Source: Roseicyclus marinus (GTDB lineage: Bacteria > Pseudomonadota > Alphaproteobacteria > Rhodobacterales > Rhodobacteraceae). From it: DNA of 64,000 nt. The notes beneath the pieces were generated by a model, which worked only from the letters and a program-made list of their open reading frames with translations, was not told where the DNA came from and did no database searches. The stretch spans positions 186,001 to 250,000 of the forward strand of contig NZ_JASJOF010000004.1 of NCBI RefSeq assembly GCF_030163795.1. Reading direction: 5' to 3'. Shown here in pieces: positions 26,807 through 37,062 of the stretch; positions within the stretch are counted from its first letter, which is position 1, and the number at the start of each line of letters is the position of its first letter. The translations under genes were made by a program, and so were the position numbers.

Positions 26807-27445
26807 TCAGGTACGAAAAATCCGTACCTCCAGATCCTCATGCGCCATCGCCGCCAGATCCGCCCCGAAAACACCCGTACCGATCCCGTCCAGCCCCGCA
26901 ACGATTGCCTCTGCCGCGACGCGCCCGATCACCGGATGCAGTGCCGCCAGAATGCCCTGCCCCTCGGCCTGCCCCAAGGGCACGAACCGTACGGCAGCGG
27001 ACACAAGCGTCCCCGCGAAAGCCTGAAGATAAAGCCGCACGACCGTCTCCTCGGGCAGGTCCAGCCCCCGCGCCGCAAGGCCCAGCGCCACCGGATAGGG
27101 CCGCGCCACCCCGTCACCTTCGCCCAGCGCCGCCAGTGTCAGGGCCAGCGCCCGCCCTTGCGCCTCGGTCTCCTCCAGCCGCTCCCGCGACCCGGCCAGC
27201 GCGCGGGCCAGATCGGTCAGGGCATCGGCCTCCGCCTCGCCCCGCAGGGCGGCGAGCATCAAGATCGCATCGCTGCGCCCTGCCCCGGCCTCCAGCACCG
27301 CGCCGACCCAATCGGCCACATCCCGGGCCGACGTCACCCGCCCCTCCGCGATCTCGGTCTCCAGCCCGTGCGAATAGGCATAGGACGAGACCGGGAACCC
27401 CGGAGACAACCACTGCACCAGCTTCAGAAGATCCGCGTCTTGCAT
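26807..27445 (-). CDS. ureF: Urease accessory protein UreF
   Basis: UreF joins UreD (UreH) and UreG in the apourease activation complex. The 212-residue helical protein begins MQDADLLKLVQWLSPGFPVSSYAYSHGLE (the first part fits the family start LxxLxxWLSPxFPVGxFxYSHGLE) and contains the short AVRFVPLGQAEGQ segment. It lies 3 bases after the ureE stop. Confidence 0.95.
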   Translation of the reverse strand: MQDADLLKLVQWLSPGFPVSSYAYSHGLETEIAEGRVTSARDVADWVGAVLEAGAGRSDAILMLAALRGEAEADALTDLARALAGSRERLEETEAQGRALALTLAALGEGDGVARPYPVALGLAARGLDLPEETVVRLYLQAFAGTLVSAAVRFVPLGQAEGQGILAALHPVIGRVAAEAIVAGLDGIGTGVFGADLAAMAHEDLEVRIFRT

Positions 27446-27448
27446 GGC

Positions 27449-28012
27449 TTAATGGTCGTGACCATGGGCATGGGCGTGCGACAGCCCATGCCCGTGATCA
27501 TGCCCGTGGTCATGTCCATGGCCTTGTTCGTGTCCATGATCATGCCCGTGCTCAGGACCGTGGTCATGCCCCTGCGTCCGCCCATGCCCATAGGCCCCGC
27601 CTTCGGGCGCAAAGACGCCCGTGACCTTCTCCACCCGCGCGCCAAGGCGGGCCAACATCCCGGCCAGAACATGATCGTCACGGATCAGCAGATGGTCGCC
27701 CGCGATCTGGCAGGGCGTGTGGCGGTTCCCGATATGCCAGGCCAGCCGCGTCAGGTCCCCCGTGATCTTGAGGAGCGCCTCGGGCGCCGCCTCGACGGCA
27801 ATCATCTCGCCCTCGCTTGTCTCCAGCGCATCGCCCGCCTCCAGCGACAGGGTCTCGGGCAGATCGACCAGAACGAACCGCCCCGACTGAAGCGCCAGCC
27901 GCTTGCGGCGCAAAAACCGCCCTTCGTAATCCAGCACCAGCCGGTCCACGGGCTGGCCCTGCCACGCACCTGCGCGATGCAGCCGCCCTGCTCTCATCTC
28001 GGTACTCATCAT
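27449..28012 (-). CDS. ureE: Urease nickel metallochaperone UreE with His-rich tail
   Basis: UreE delivers nickel to the urease complex. The 187-residue protein (two adjacent ATGs, 28012 or 28009, behind GGAGAG) has the UreE core with the conserved metal-site histidine region HIGNRHTPCQI and a C-terminal tail of about 45 residues containing 18 histidines in HGHDHGH repeats. Such tails, as in Klebsiella UreE, store nickel. The CATG-rich DNA encoding it looks repetitive but is coding. Confidence 0.95.
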   Translation of the reverse strand: MMSTEMRAGRLHRAGAWQGQPVDRLVLDYEGRFLRRKRLALQSGRFVLVDLPETLSLEAGDALETSEGEMIAVEAAPEALLKITGDLTRLAWHIGNRHTPCQIAGDHLLIRDDHVLAGMLARLGARVEKVTGVFAPEGGAYGHGRTQGHDHGPEHGHDHGHEQGHGHDHGHDHGHGLSHAHAHGHDH

Positions 28013-28020
28013 GCGCTCTC

Positions 28021-28707
28021 CTATTTCGTGGGGGCTGGCAGGGGCGGCGGCGCGATCACCGGCCCGCCATCGGACATCCCGGTCCCGCCGACAGGCGGCG
28101 GCGTCATCGAGATGGTCAGCGGCATCGCGTTCTGCGGCGGCTCCGCGCCCTCGGAAAACCCGAGGTATATGGTCAGGCCCAGTTCCAGCAGGTGCATCAT
28201 GCTGTCGCGCTGAGGCGGCCCGCCCTGCAGGTCCACCCGCGTCACGTCGATGGGCAGGCCGGTATAGGCGCAGCCGCCGATGCTCACAGGCCTTGCGCTC
28301 CCCACGACAAGGCTCACGCTCGACCGCGTTTCGCCACCATCGGGATAGCGGGCGGTTTCAATCCCGTCGAACCTTGCCCCCGGCATCGGCCCGGGGATCG
28401 CGGCGGGCGTGCCTTGGTAGCTCACCGTCTCACGCTCCTCGCGCGAGGCGAAACCGTTCACCAGCGCCCAGCTTTCCGTCACCAGCCCCACGGGCAATGT
28501 GCGGTAGACATAGACATAGGATCCGTCCTGCGCGAATTCGATCTCGGCGATGGTGCCATCCGACTGCACCCGCGTCAGGACCGACCGGTCCGAGAAGGAC
28601 AACCAGACCCCGTCGCGCGCAACACCCGAAGGGCAGCCGCTTTGCGCCGCCACCCCTGTCGACAGGGCAAGGCCCAAGCCCGCCGCCAAACCCAGAACCC
28701 GCAGCAT
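28021..28707 (-). CDS. Secreted protein of unknown function between ureC and ureE
   Basis: The 228-residue protein starts at 28707 behind GGGGAGGA and has a signal peptide (MLRVLGLAAGLGLALSTGV, cleavage near AAQSG). The mature part has two cysteines (SGCPSGVARDGVW, GGCAYTGLPI), several tyrosine-rich beta-like segments (GSYVYVYRTLPV) and a proline-rich C-terminus ending APPPLPAPTK. No family was recognised. It is in the urease operon by spacing (8 bases before ureE), but urease is cytosolic, so its role is unclear. Confidence 0.7.
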   Translation of the reverse strand: MLRVLGLAAGLGLALSTGVAAQSGCPSGVARDGVWLSFSDRSVLTRVQSDGTIAEIEFAQDGSYVYVYRTLPVGLVTESWALVNGFASREERETVSYQGTPAAIPGPMPGARFDGIETARYPDGGETRSSVSLVVGSARPVSIGGCAYTGLPIDVTRVDLQGGPPQRDSMMHLLELGLTIYLGFSEGAEPPQNAMPLTISMTPPPVGGTGMSDGGPVIAPPPLPAPTK

Positions 28708-28739
28708 GTGATCCTCCCCGACCGCGCGCCTTTGCTTCA

Positions 28740-30500
<1,761 letters not shown>

Positions 30501-30755
30501 GGGCGTTCCTTGGATGGACTGGCCGTAACGGGCCAAGCCTAGACGCTCTCCCCCGCCCGGCAGAAGCGACACCCCAGGCGCGCCCCCCGCAGATCGCGGA
30601 CCTGCCCCCAAATCGGGCAGCATCGCCCGAAAATCAGGCAGAATGAAAAGATGCCCTGGGCGATCGGCCCGACCCCGGCAACAGTCTTTTTTCGCCGTGC
30701 CGCTAAACTTCTGCCCGCCCTGCCGTTGACGGACTGGAACCGTGGGGGTTGAAAC
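30501..30755. other. Divergent intergenic region between ureC and response regulator
   Basis: This 255-base region separates ureC (minus) from the response regulator (plus) and must hold the start signals of both. A TTGACG hexamer near 30724 on the plus strand is a -35 candidate for the regulator. No repeat of the CCTTCATCTT type and no further open frame of note was seen. Confidence 0.4.
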
Positions 30756-31520
30756 ATGAAACTTGAATCTCGAGACCACTTTGCCCGTCCAGAAGGGCAA
30801 GCCGCGACGCCCGATGCCAACCGGGTGCATGTCGCCATCATCAATGCCGATCTGCGCGCCACCAGCGCGCTCGAACATGACCTGCGCCGTCGCGGCTTCG
30901 AAGTCACGTGCTACGCAAAACCCGAAAACGCGCAGGCCAGCCTGCGGTCCGCCCCGGTCGATGTGGCGCTGATCGACATGCGCGCCGAAGACACAAAGGG
31001 TTACGCCACGCTGCATCGCCTGCGCGAACAGGGCGATATGCCCGTCGTCCTCCTGACCGACAGCGACGACGAGGTCGAGGAAATCCTCGCGCTCCGCATG
31101 GGGGCCGATGTCGTCCTGCGCCGCCCGTGGTCGCCCCAGCTTCTGGCCGAACGGCTGCGCGCCCTGACGCGCCGGGCGCGCGGCACGGTCGGACCGGTCG
31201 ACAGCGGGCGCAACCGGCTCTCTTGTCCGCCGCTCGAGATCGACACCGACCGGATGACCGCCTTCTGGCGCGGCACGCAGATCCACCTCACCGCCACCGA
31301 ATTCCGCCTGCTTCACGCGCTGGCGGAACGTCCCGGCTATGTGCGGACACGCGATTTCCTGATGGACCGCCTGTACGGCAACGACATTTTCGTGCTCGAC
31401 CGTACGGTCGACAGCCATGTCAAACGCCTGCGCCGCAAGCTGCGCGACGCCGATCCCGAATTCGACGCGATCGAAACGCTCTACGGCACCGGCTACCGCC
31501 TGACATTGCCGCAGGCCTGA
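30756..31520 (+). CDS. Orphan OmpR-family response regulator with degenerate receiver
   Basis: The 254-residue protein has a receiver domain (about 25-130) and an OmpR/PhoB winged helix (about 160-250). The DNA-binding half resembles ChvI of alphaproteobacteria ([48 protein letters not shown]). In the receiver, phospho-acceptor Asp74 and Thr101 are kept, but the acidic pair is reduced (N30-A31-D32) and the conserved Lys before Pro is Arg123 (RRPWS). No sensor kinase is adjacent. It may act without phosphorylation. It lies on the opposite strand inside the urease cluster. Confidence 0.85.
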   Translation: MKLESRDHFARPEGQAATPDANRVHVAIINADLRATSALEHDLRRRGFEVTCYAKPENAQASLRSAPVDVALIDMRAEDTKGYATLHRLREQGDMPVVLLTDSDDEVEEILALRMGADVVLRRPWSPQLLAERLRALTRRARGTVGPVDSGRNRLSCPPLEIDTDRMTAFWRGTQIHLTATEFRLLHALAERPGYVRTRDFLMDRLYGNDIFVLDRTVDSHVKRLRRKLRDADPEFDAIETLYGTGYRLTLPQA

Positions 31521-31538
31521 TCGCCGGGCCTCGGGCTC

Positions 31539-31934
31539 TCAGGCCTTGAACACCGCGTCCACCTCGACGCCCAGCCCCTGCACAAGGCCGTTGGTCTGCA
31601 TCGCCATGCCGATGACGGCCATCAACTCGGCATGTTGGTCCGCGGTCATGCCCTTGGCCCGGGCCGCCGCCGTGTGGCTGTGGATGCAGTAGCCGCAGCC
31701 ATTCGCGGTCGAGACCGCGACATAGATCATCTCCTTGACCAGCGGGTCGAGCGTGCCGGGGGCCATCACGACCTTCAGCCGTTCCCACAACGCGCGCAGC
31801 CCCTCGGGGTCATGCGCCATCGCGCGCCAGAAATTGTTGACGTAATCCGTGCCCCGCAAGGCACGGATCTCGGCAAAGACCGCCGCCGCCTCGGGCGACA
31901 GCTCCTCATCGCTCAGCAGGGGAACGGTGCCCAT
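31539..31934 (-). CDS. Carboxymuconolactone decarboxylase/AhpD-like protein
   Basis: The 131-residue product starts MGTVPLLSDEELSPEAA at 31934; upstream residues to 32009 overlap the preceding gene and do not fit. It carries the AhpD-type redox motif CGYCIHSH with the flanking VSTANGCGYC..TAAARAKGMT pattern, so peroxidase-related or thiol-disulfide chemistry is possible. It lies 10 bases after the cyclase gene and forms a two-gene unit with it inside the urease cluster. The substrate is unknown. Confidence 0.85.
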   Translation of the reverse strand: MGTVPLLSDEELSPEAAAVFAEIRALRGTDYVNNFWRAMAHDPEGLRALWERLKVVMAPGTLDPLVKEMIYVAVSTANGCGYCIHSHTAAARAKGMTADQHAELMAVIGMAMQTNGLVQGLGVEVDAVFKA

Positions 31935-31944
31935 TCCGCTGCCG

Positions 31945-32769
31945 TCAGACCAGCGCGAAGATGCGCGCAGGGCCACCAGTGCCACCGCGATGCTTGGGCG
32001 CGCCAACAATCAGCGTGGCCCCGCTTGCCGGCACCTGATCGAGACCCGCCAGACATTCGATCCCGAACCGACCGCTCGGCAGCCACGCGTAATGCGCCGC
32101 GAAATCGGCAGACATGCCATGATCGAGCGACAGCGTATCGGTCGCGATCGACCGCGCACCGGTCTGCTCCATCAGCATCTGCACCGCCTCGACATGGAAG
32201 CCCGGATAATGCTGCGCCTGCCCGTCGAAATTGCGGAAGCCATCCGTGCCGACCTTGCCCGCCCAACCCGAATGCATCGCGACACAGGCCCCATCGGGGA
32301 TCTCGCCATTGGCCGCGATCCACGCCTGCAAATCATCGGGCGTCACCTGCGTATCGGCATCGCCCGCCGCACGCGCCGCGATATCGACGACGCACAAGGG
32401 CACCACCAGATCGCTCACCGGGATCTCGTCGACTGACAGACCATCCGCCGAGAAATGCAACGGCGCGTCGATATGCGTTCCCGTATGCTCGTTGATCGTC
32501 AGGTTCAGCAGGTTGAAGCCGTTCTCGGCAAAGTTGAACAGCTGTTCGGCGGCGAATTGCGGTTCGCCGAAATACGTCGGGAAATCTGGCCCGAGCGTAT
32601 GGGTCATGTCGACCACGCTCATGCCCGCGGCCTGCGCCCTCAGCGGCGTGGGCGCACCCGCAACCCCGATGGCCGCCGCCCCTGCCGCCATGGCCGCCGT
32701 CCCGCGAAAGAAATCGCGGCGCGACAGCATCCGCTCCTTCACCTTGTTCATAACGCAGATATCGCACAT
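31945..32769 (-). CDS. Cyclase/kynurenine formamidase-like protein with Tat signal
   Basis: The 274-residue protein has a twin-arginine signal (MLSRRDFFRGTAAMAAGAA), so it is probably exported folded. The mature domain has the metal-binding signature HTGTHIDAPLHF of the cyclase family (kynurenine formamidase fold), plus DTLSLDHG and IECLAGLDQVP. The start at 32769 follows GGGAGGA. Relatives hydrolyse formamides or close rings on small metabolites. Its place between ureB and the AhpD-like gene is not typical for urease operons. Confidence 0.88.
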   Translation of the reverse strand: MCDICVMNKVKERMLSRRDFFRGTAAMAAGAAAIGVAGAPTPLRAQAAGMSVVDMTHTLGPDFPTYFGEPQFAAEQLFNFAENGFNLLNLTINEHTGTHIDAPLHFSADGLSVDEIPVSDLVVPLCVVDIAARAAGDADTQVTPDDLQAWIAANGEIPDGACVAMHSGWAGKVGTDGFRNFDGQAQHYPGFHVEAVQMLMEQTGARSIATDTLSLDHGMSADFAAHYAWLPSGRFGIECLAGLDQVPASGATLIVGAPKHRGGTGGPARIFALV

Positions 32770-32832
32770 CGTGGGGTTCCTCCCTGTTTCAGCTCATGCC
32801 GCCAAGACCCCGATGATGCCGCGCGCAAGGCG

Positions 32833-33138
32833 TCACAGCGCGCCCATCACCGCCTTGTTGAAGCCCCAGACCGCGCGATCCCCGCCATAGGGAACCAGCT
32901 GCACCTCGCGCGTCTGGCCCGGCTCGAACCTCACCGCAGTGCCCGCCGCGATGTCAAGCCGCATCCCCCGTGCCGCCTCCCGGTCAAAGTCCAAGGCCGC
33001 ATTGGTTTCCGCAAAATGGTAATGGCTGCCGACCTGCACGGGCCGGTCCCCGGTGTTGGCAACCGTCAGCACCACCGCCTCCCGCCCCGCGTTCAGCTCG
33101 ATATCGCCCTCGGCCGGAAAGATCTCGCCCGGTATCAT
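32833..33138 (-). CDS. ureB: Urease subunit beta
   Basis: The 101-residue protein follows the UreB pattern throughout: [51 protein letters not shown], and [12 protein letters not shown]. It lies 13 bases after the ureA stop. It is separated from ureC by the cyclase, AhpD-like and regulator genes. Confidence 0.97.
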   Translation of the reverse strand: MIPGEIFPAEGDIELNAGREAVVLTVANTGDRPVQVGSHYHFAETNAALDFDREAARGMRLDIAAGTAVRFEPGQTREVQLVPYGGDRAVWGFNKAVMGAL

Positions 33139-33151
33139 CGCGTCTCTCCCT

Positions 33152-33454
33152 TCAACGGATCGGGTGGTGGACGGTCACAAGCTTCGTGCCATCCGGAAAT
33201 GTCGCCTCGACCTGCACGTCATGGATCATCTCGGGGATGCCATCCATACATTGCTCGCGCGTGACCACATGCGCCCCCGCCTCCATGAGGTCGGCCACGC
33301 TCCGCCCGTCCCGCGCGCCCTCGACCACGAAATCCGTGATCAGCGCGATCGCCTCGGGGTGGTTGAGCTTGACGCCCCGCGCCAGCCGCCCGCGCGCCAC
33401 CATGGCCGCAAGGCTGATCAACAGCTTGTCCTTTTCCCTCGGGGTCAGGTTCAT
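33152..33454 (-). CDS. ureA: Urease subunit gamma
   Basis: The 100-residue protein is a standard Ure[45 protein letters not shown], and [15 protein letters not shown] at the C-terminus. It lies 14 bases after ureD in the order D-A-B. Confidence 0.98.
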   Translation of the reverse strand: MNLTPREKDKLLISLAAMVARGRLARGVKLNHPEAIALITDFVVEGARDGRSVADLMEAGAHVVTREQCMDGIPEMIHDVQVEATFPDGTKLVTVHHPIR

Positions 33455-33468
33455 CTCGTCCTCATCTT

Positions 33469-34287
33469 TCAGATCTGCCAGACCCGCGGCAGCGGGCCAT
33501 CGGTCAAGGTTGCCACAGCCCGCGCCACCGCGCGCCGCAAGGGAAAGGCCTCCGCCGCCATGAACCGCGCCACGACCCGCCCGTCCCAGCCTGACGCCGC
33601 AGCGCGCACCGGCCCGTCCCCCGGCAAGACCGCGCGCAGCCGCGCCAGCCGGTCGGCCGCATCCCGCGCAAACAGGCTCAGCGTCGCCACCGCCACCGCG
33701 CCGTTCAGCCCAGCCGTCCCCGCCCGCGTCAGATCGTCGGGCCCAAGCCGGATCGCCTCGACTATCGCGGGCCGTCCGTCGCGGATCACCTCGCGCCGGT
33801 CGGTCAGCCGAAGATCACGCAACCGCTCGCCCATCGCCGCGCGGCCCAGCACGAGCGTCTCCAGAACCACCAGTTCCGCATCCCCCGCCATCTCGGCCAC
33901 CAAAAGCCGCTCCAGCCCCGCGCCCTCGAACAAGATCACCTCTTGCGGCAACCAATGGAGCCGCGCGCCCCGTCCCACCACAAGCCGCGTCTCGACCCGC
34001 GCCACGCCCCCGCCACTGCGATAGGCGCGTTCTGCCGTCTGCGTGGTGCCAACGACATGCGCGCCCGCGCCCACCTCCAGCCGGTAGTCCAGCCGGTCAC
34101 CGCCCGTCAGCCCGCCCGCCGTGTTCAGGAACACCACCTCCGGCGCGCGGCCATGCATCCGGGGCAGCATCGCCTTGGCCGACCCCTGCTGCCACAGCCG
34201 TTCCAGCCGCCCGCACGCGCCCATCACGGCCCCGGCGCGGCCCGCGACGCGCTGCATCTGCGCGGAAAGGGGCGTTTCGTCCAACAT
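33469..34287 (-). CDS. ureD: Urease accessory protein UreD
   Basis: UreD (UreH) is the scaffold on which UreF and UreG activate urease. From the ATG at 34287 ([14 protein letters not shown]) the product is 272 residues, normal for the family, with [29 protein letters not shown] and [13 protein letters not shown]. The open frame extends to a TTG at 34371 with an ATG at 34332; neither extension resembles the family. No clear ribosome site marks the chosen start, so the 5' end is uncertain. Confidence 0.9.
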   Translation of the reverse strand: MLDETPLSAQMQRVAGRAGAVMGACGRLERLWQQGSAKAMLPRMHGRAPEVVFLNTAGGLTGGDRLDYRLEVGAGAHVVGTTQTAERAYRSGGGVARVETRLVVGRGARLHWLPQEVILFEGAGLERLLVAEMAGDAELVVLETLVLGRAAMGERLRDLRLTDRREVIRDGRPAIVEAIRLGPDDLTRAGTAGLNGAVAVATLSLFARDAADRLARLRAVLPGDGPVRAAASGWDGRVVARFMAAEAFPLRRAVARAVATLTDGPLPRVWQI

Positions 34288-34392
34288 CTCGGGGCCGAGG
34301 CTAGGCTCCCCGTCGCGCCGGTGGCAAGCCATCTCGCCACACAAACGCCCCACCAACAGGCATCTGCTCAAAAATCGGGCACATCCACACGA

Positions 34393-34950
34393 TCACACCT
34401 CTGCCAAAGCCTCGATCCGCGCCACGACCTCCGCAACCGGCACCTCGGGCGGGGCCACCCACGGCCGGTTCCCTGCCGCGATCCCCACGGCCATCGCGCT
34501 CACCACCGCCCCCGCGATCCCCGGGCCCAGCGCCTCGCCCGGATCGGCGGTGACAAACCACCACAGCCCCAGCAAAACCGCCGCCAACCCCGCCACGAAC
34601 AGCACCACGGCCATCGCGAAGAGATCGCGCCGCGCCCCGCCGCCATGGCCAAGCACCACCCCCATGCCGGGCCGTGCCGCTGCTGCGGCGCACATCACCG
34701 CCCGCAGCATCCGCGCACAATCGCCCGGCACCGGCCCCCGCCCGCGATAGCCCAGCCGCACCTCCCGCCGCCCCCAGTGCAGCCGCAGGGTCACGATCAC
34801 CGCCCCCCGCAGCACGTCATGGGTCCAACCGATCTCCTCCAGATCGGCCCAGGCCCAGAGCGGCCCCGCCCCCTCGTACAGTCCCTCGTCCGACACCCGG
34901 ACCTCCCGACGCCGGGCCAGCAGGGCCGGACGCCACGAAAACCGCTCCAT
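34393..34950 (-). CDS. Hypothetical membrane protein divergent from pyrC
   Basis: The start at 34950 ([16 protein letters not shown]) follows GGGAGCGGAAG and gives 185 residues; the longer frame overlaps pyrC. A soluble N-terminal region (about 1-100, with [19 protein letters not shown]) is followed by two membrane segments ([20 protein letters not shown] and [18 protein letters not shown]). No family was recognised. It lies upstream of ureD on the same strand, about 100 bases away, but nothing links it to urease. Confidence 0.6.
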   Translation of the reverse strand: MERFSWRPALLARRREVRVSDEGLYEGAGPLWAWADLEEIGWTHDVLRGAVIVTLRLHWGRREVRLGYRGRGPVPGDCARMLRAVMCAAAAARPGMGVVLGHGGGARRDLFAMAVVLFVAGLAAVLLGLWWFVTADPGEALGPGIAGAVVSAMAVGIAAGNRPWVAPPEVPVAEVVARIEALAEV

Positions 34951-35014
34951 CTTCCGCTCCCGAGCCAGAATTGCCCTTTGCAGGCCGCGCCCGAACCTTG
35001 TACCGGATTTCCCC

Positions 35015-36058
35015 ATGACCCAAAGTTTGACAATCCGCCGCCCCGACGATTGGCACCTCCACCTGCGCGATGGCGCAATGCTGGCGGGCGTCCTGCCCGA
35101 AACCGCGCGCCATTTCGCCCGCGCCATCGTCATGCCCAATCTCGTGCCCCCCGTGGTCACGGGCGATGACGCGCGCGCCTACCGCGACCGGATCATGGCC
35201 GCGCTGCCTGCGGGGATGGATTTCACCCCCCTCATGACGCTCTACCTGACCGAGGCGACCGATCCCGCCGATGTCGCCGCTGCCCATGCCGCGGGGCTGA
35301 TCCATGCGGTCAAACTCTATCCCGCAGGCGCGACCACCAATTCCCAATCCGGCGTGCGCGATCTCACCAAGGTCGCGCCTGTCCTCGAGAAAATGGCCGA
35401 AATCGGACTGCCGCTCTGCATCCACGGCGAGGTCACGACACCCGAGGTCGATATTTTCGACCGGGAACAGGTCTTTCTCGACACGGTGCTCGATCCGCTC
35501 CGCCGCCGTATCCCCGACCTCAAGGTGACGCTCGAACACATCACCACCAGCCACGGCATCGACTACGTGACGGGGGCGTCGGGCGATATCGCGGGCACGA
35601 TCACCACGCACCACCTGATGATCAACCGCAACCACATGCTCGTGGGCGGCATCCGTCCGCATTACTACTGCTTGCCGGTGGCGAAACGCTCCACGCATCA
35701 ACAGGCGCTGCGCCGTGCGGCCACCTCCGGCAATCCGCGCTTCTTCCTCGGCACCGACAGCGCCCCCCATACCGACCCGACCAAGGAATCGACCTGCGGC
35801 TGCGCAGGCGTCTTCTCGGCCACCAACACGCTGTCCTGCCTTGCCCATGTCTTCGAGGAGGACGGCGCGCTCGACAAGCTCGAGGGCTTCGCCTCCCTCT
35901 TCGGCCCCGCCCGCTACGGTCTGAAGCCGAACGACACGACGATCACGCTCGAAAAGCGCGACACGCCCGCAGCCTATCCCGCCAAGATCGTCACCGGCGC
36001 GGGGCCCGTCACCGTCTTCGATCCGGGCCACCCGCTGCACTGGCACGTCCTCGCCTGA
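35015..36058 (+). CDS. pyrC: Dihydroorotase
   Basis: The enzyme closes carbamoyl-aspartate to dihydroorotate in pyrimidine synthesis. The 347-residue protein belongs to the short Escherichia coli-like class: metal histidines in WHLHLRDG (His14, His16), carbamylated Lys100 in [21 protein letters not shown] and [10 protein letters not shown]. It is followed by pyrE. Confidence 0.97.
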   Translation: MTQSLTIRRPDDWHLHLRDGAMLAGVLPETARHFARAIVMPNLVPPVVTGDDARAYRDRIMAALPAGMDFTPLMTLYLTEATDPADVAAAHAAGLIHAVKLYPAGATTNSQSGVRDLTKVAPVLEKMAEIGLPLCIHGEVTTPEVDIFDREQVFLDTVLDPLRRRIPDLKVTLEHITTSHGIDYVTGASGDIAGTITTHHLMINRNHMLVGGIRPHYYCLPVAKRSTHQQALRRAATSGNPRFFLGTDSAPHTDPTKESTCGCAGVFSATNTLSCLAHVFEEDGALDKLEGFASLFGPARYGLKPNDTTITLEKRDTPAAYPAKIVTGAGPVTVFDPGHPLHWHVLA

Positions 36059-36068
36059 TACGCGCCGC

Positions 36069-36090
36069 CCCCTTCATCTTCCTGAAAATA
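36069..36090 (+). repeat. CCTTCATCTT intergenic element, copy 6
   Basis: CCCCTTCATCTTCCTGAAAATA lies between pyrC and pyrE. Unlike the other copies it is read in the sense direction of the flanking genes. Confidence 0.55.
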
Positions 36091-36115
36091 CGGAAAAAAG
36101 ATCCGGACCCCAGCC

Positions 36116-36796
36116 ATGATCCCCACCGCTTACCCCGACAGCGCCACGATGGCCCGCCTCACCGCCCGGATGCTCCTCGACATCAAGGCGGTGCATTTCA
36201 ACACCGACCAACTCTACACGCACGCCAGCGGCAAACAGGCCCCCACCTACATCGATTGCCGCAAGATCATCTCCTACCCCCGCGTGCGCGCCACCTGCAT
36301 GGATTTCCTGTGCTGCAAGGTGATGGAGGCCGCGGGGCTCGAGGCTTTCGACAGTATCGCGGGTGGCGAGACGGCGGGCATCCCCTTCGCCGCTTTCGTG
36401 GCCGAGCGCATGGGCCTTCCCATGTCCTATGTCCGCAAAAAGCCCAAAGGCTATGGCCGCACCGCCCAGATCGAGGGCGAGATGCGCGAGGGCGACCGCG
36501 TGCTTCTGGTCGAGGATCTGACCACCGACGGCGGGTCCAAGCTGAAATTCGTCGATGCGATCCGCGCGGCAGGCGCGACCTGCGGGCATACCGCCGTGGT
36601 CTTCTTCTACGGCGTCATGGCGGGCACCGAGGAACGGCTGGCCGACCATGGCCTGACGCTGCACTACCTCGCGACATGGGCCGACGTGATCGCCGAGGCG
36701 CGGCGCGGCGGCGATTTCACCGAAGAAACACTGGCCGAGGTGGAACGATTCCTCGCCGATCCCGAGGCTTGGCGCGCCGCGCGCGGGCTGGCCTGA
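36116..36796 (+). CDS. pyrE: Orotate phosphoribosyltransferase
   Basis: This enzyme joins orotate to PRPP to make OMP. The 226-residue protein carries the PRPP-binding motif [16 protein letters not shown] and the family segments [15 protein letters not shown] and [11 protein letters not shown]. It follows pyrC after a 57-base gap with a repeat element; the two are probably co-expressed. Confidence 0.96.
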   Translation: MIPTAYPDSATMARLTARMLLDIKAVHFNTDQLYTHASGKQAPTYIDCRKIISYPRVRATCMDFLCCKVMEAAGLEAFDSIAGGETAGIPFAAFVAERMGLPMSYVRKKPKGYGRTAQIEGEMREGDRVLLVEDLTTDGGSKLKFVDAIRAAGATCGHTAVVFFYGVMAGTEERLADHGLTLHYLATWADVIAEARRGGDFTEETLAEVERFLADPEAWRAARGLA

Positions 36797-36941
36797 TCCA
36801 AGCCCGTCCGCACCGGGGCTTGCAACGTGGCGAATCCGTCACATCCCTGCTAGGCTGCCCCCAGATGCGGGGGCGATACCGCCCTGTCGCCCCATATCTT
36901 GCGCTCAAAACTGCTCACAAGTTACTCACAGCTTTGGGCGA

Positions 36942-36971
36942 TTGACGCGCGGCCGTCACGCAGGGCTATAC
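36942..36971 (+). promoter_or_regulatory. Candidate promoter for dnaB
   Basis: TTGACG at 36942-36947 is followed after 18 bases by CTATAC at 36966-36971 in the 266-base gap before dnaB. Both hexamers fit the alphaproteobacterial housekeeping consensus. Nothing else, such as a clear DnaA box cluster, was seen in this gap. Confidence 0.5.
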
Positions 36972-37062
36972 CGACCTCCACCGACGGCGCGGTGTTCGGG
37001 GCGCGACCCGCACCGCAGGGCATGACACGACGCACACCGGGGACAGGGCAAGGGGAACAGGC

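Noticed and set aside
27449-27580. CATGCCCGTG-type short repeats
   Set aside because: They encode the histidine-rich UreE tail and are not an independent repeat.
30501-31418. A 5' extension of ureC to 892 residues
   Set aside because: It runs through the opposite response regulator gene; the UreC family start is at 30500.
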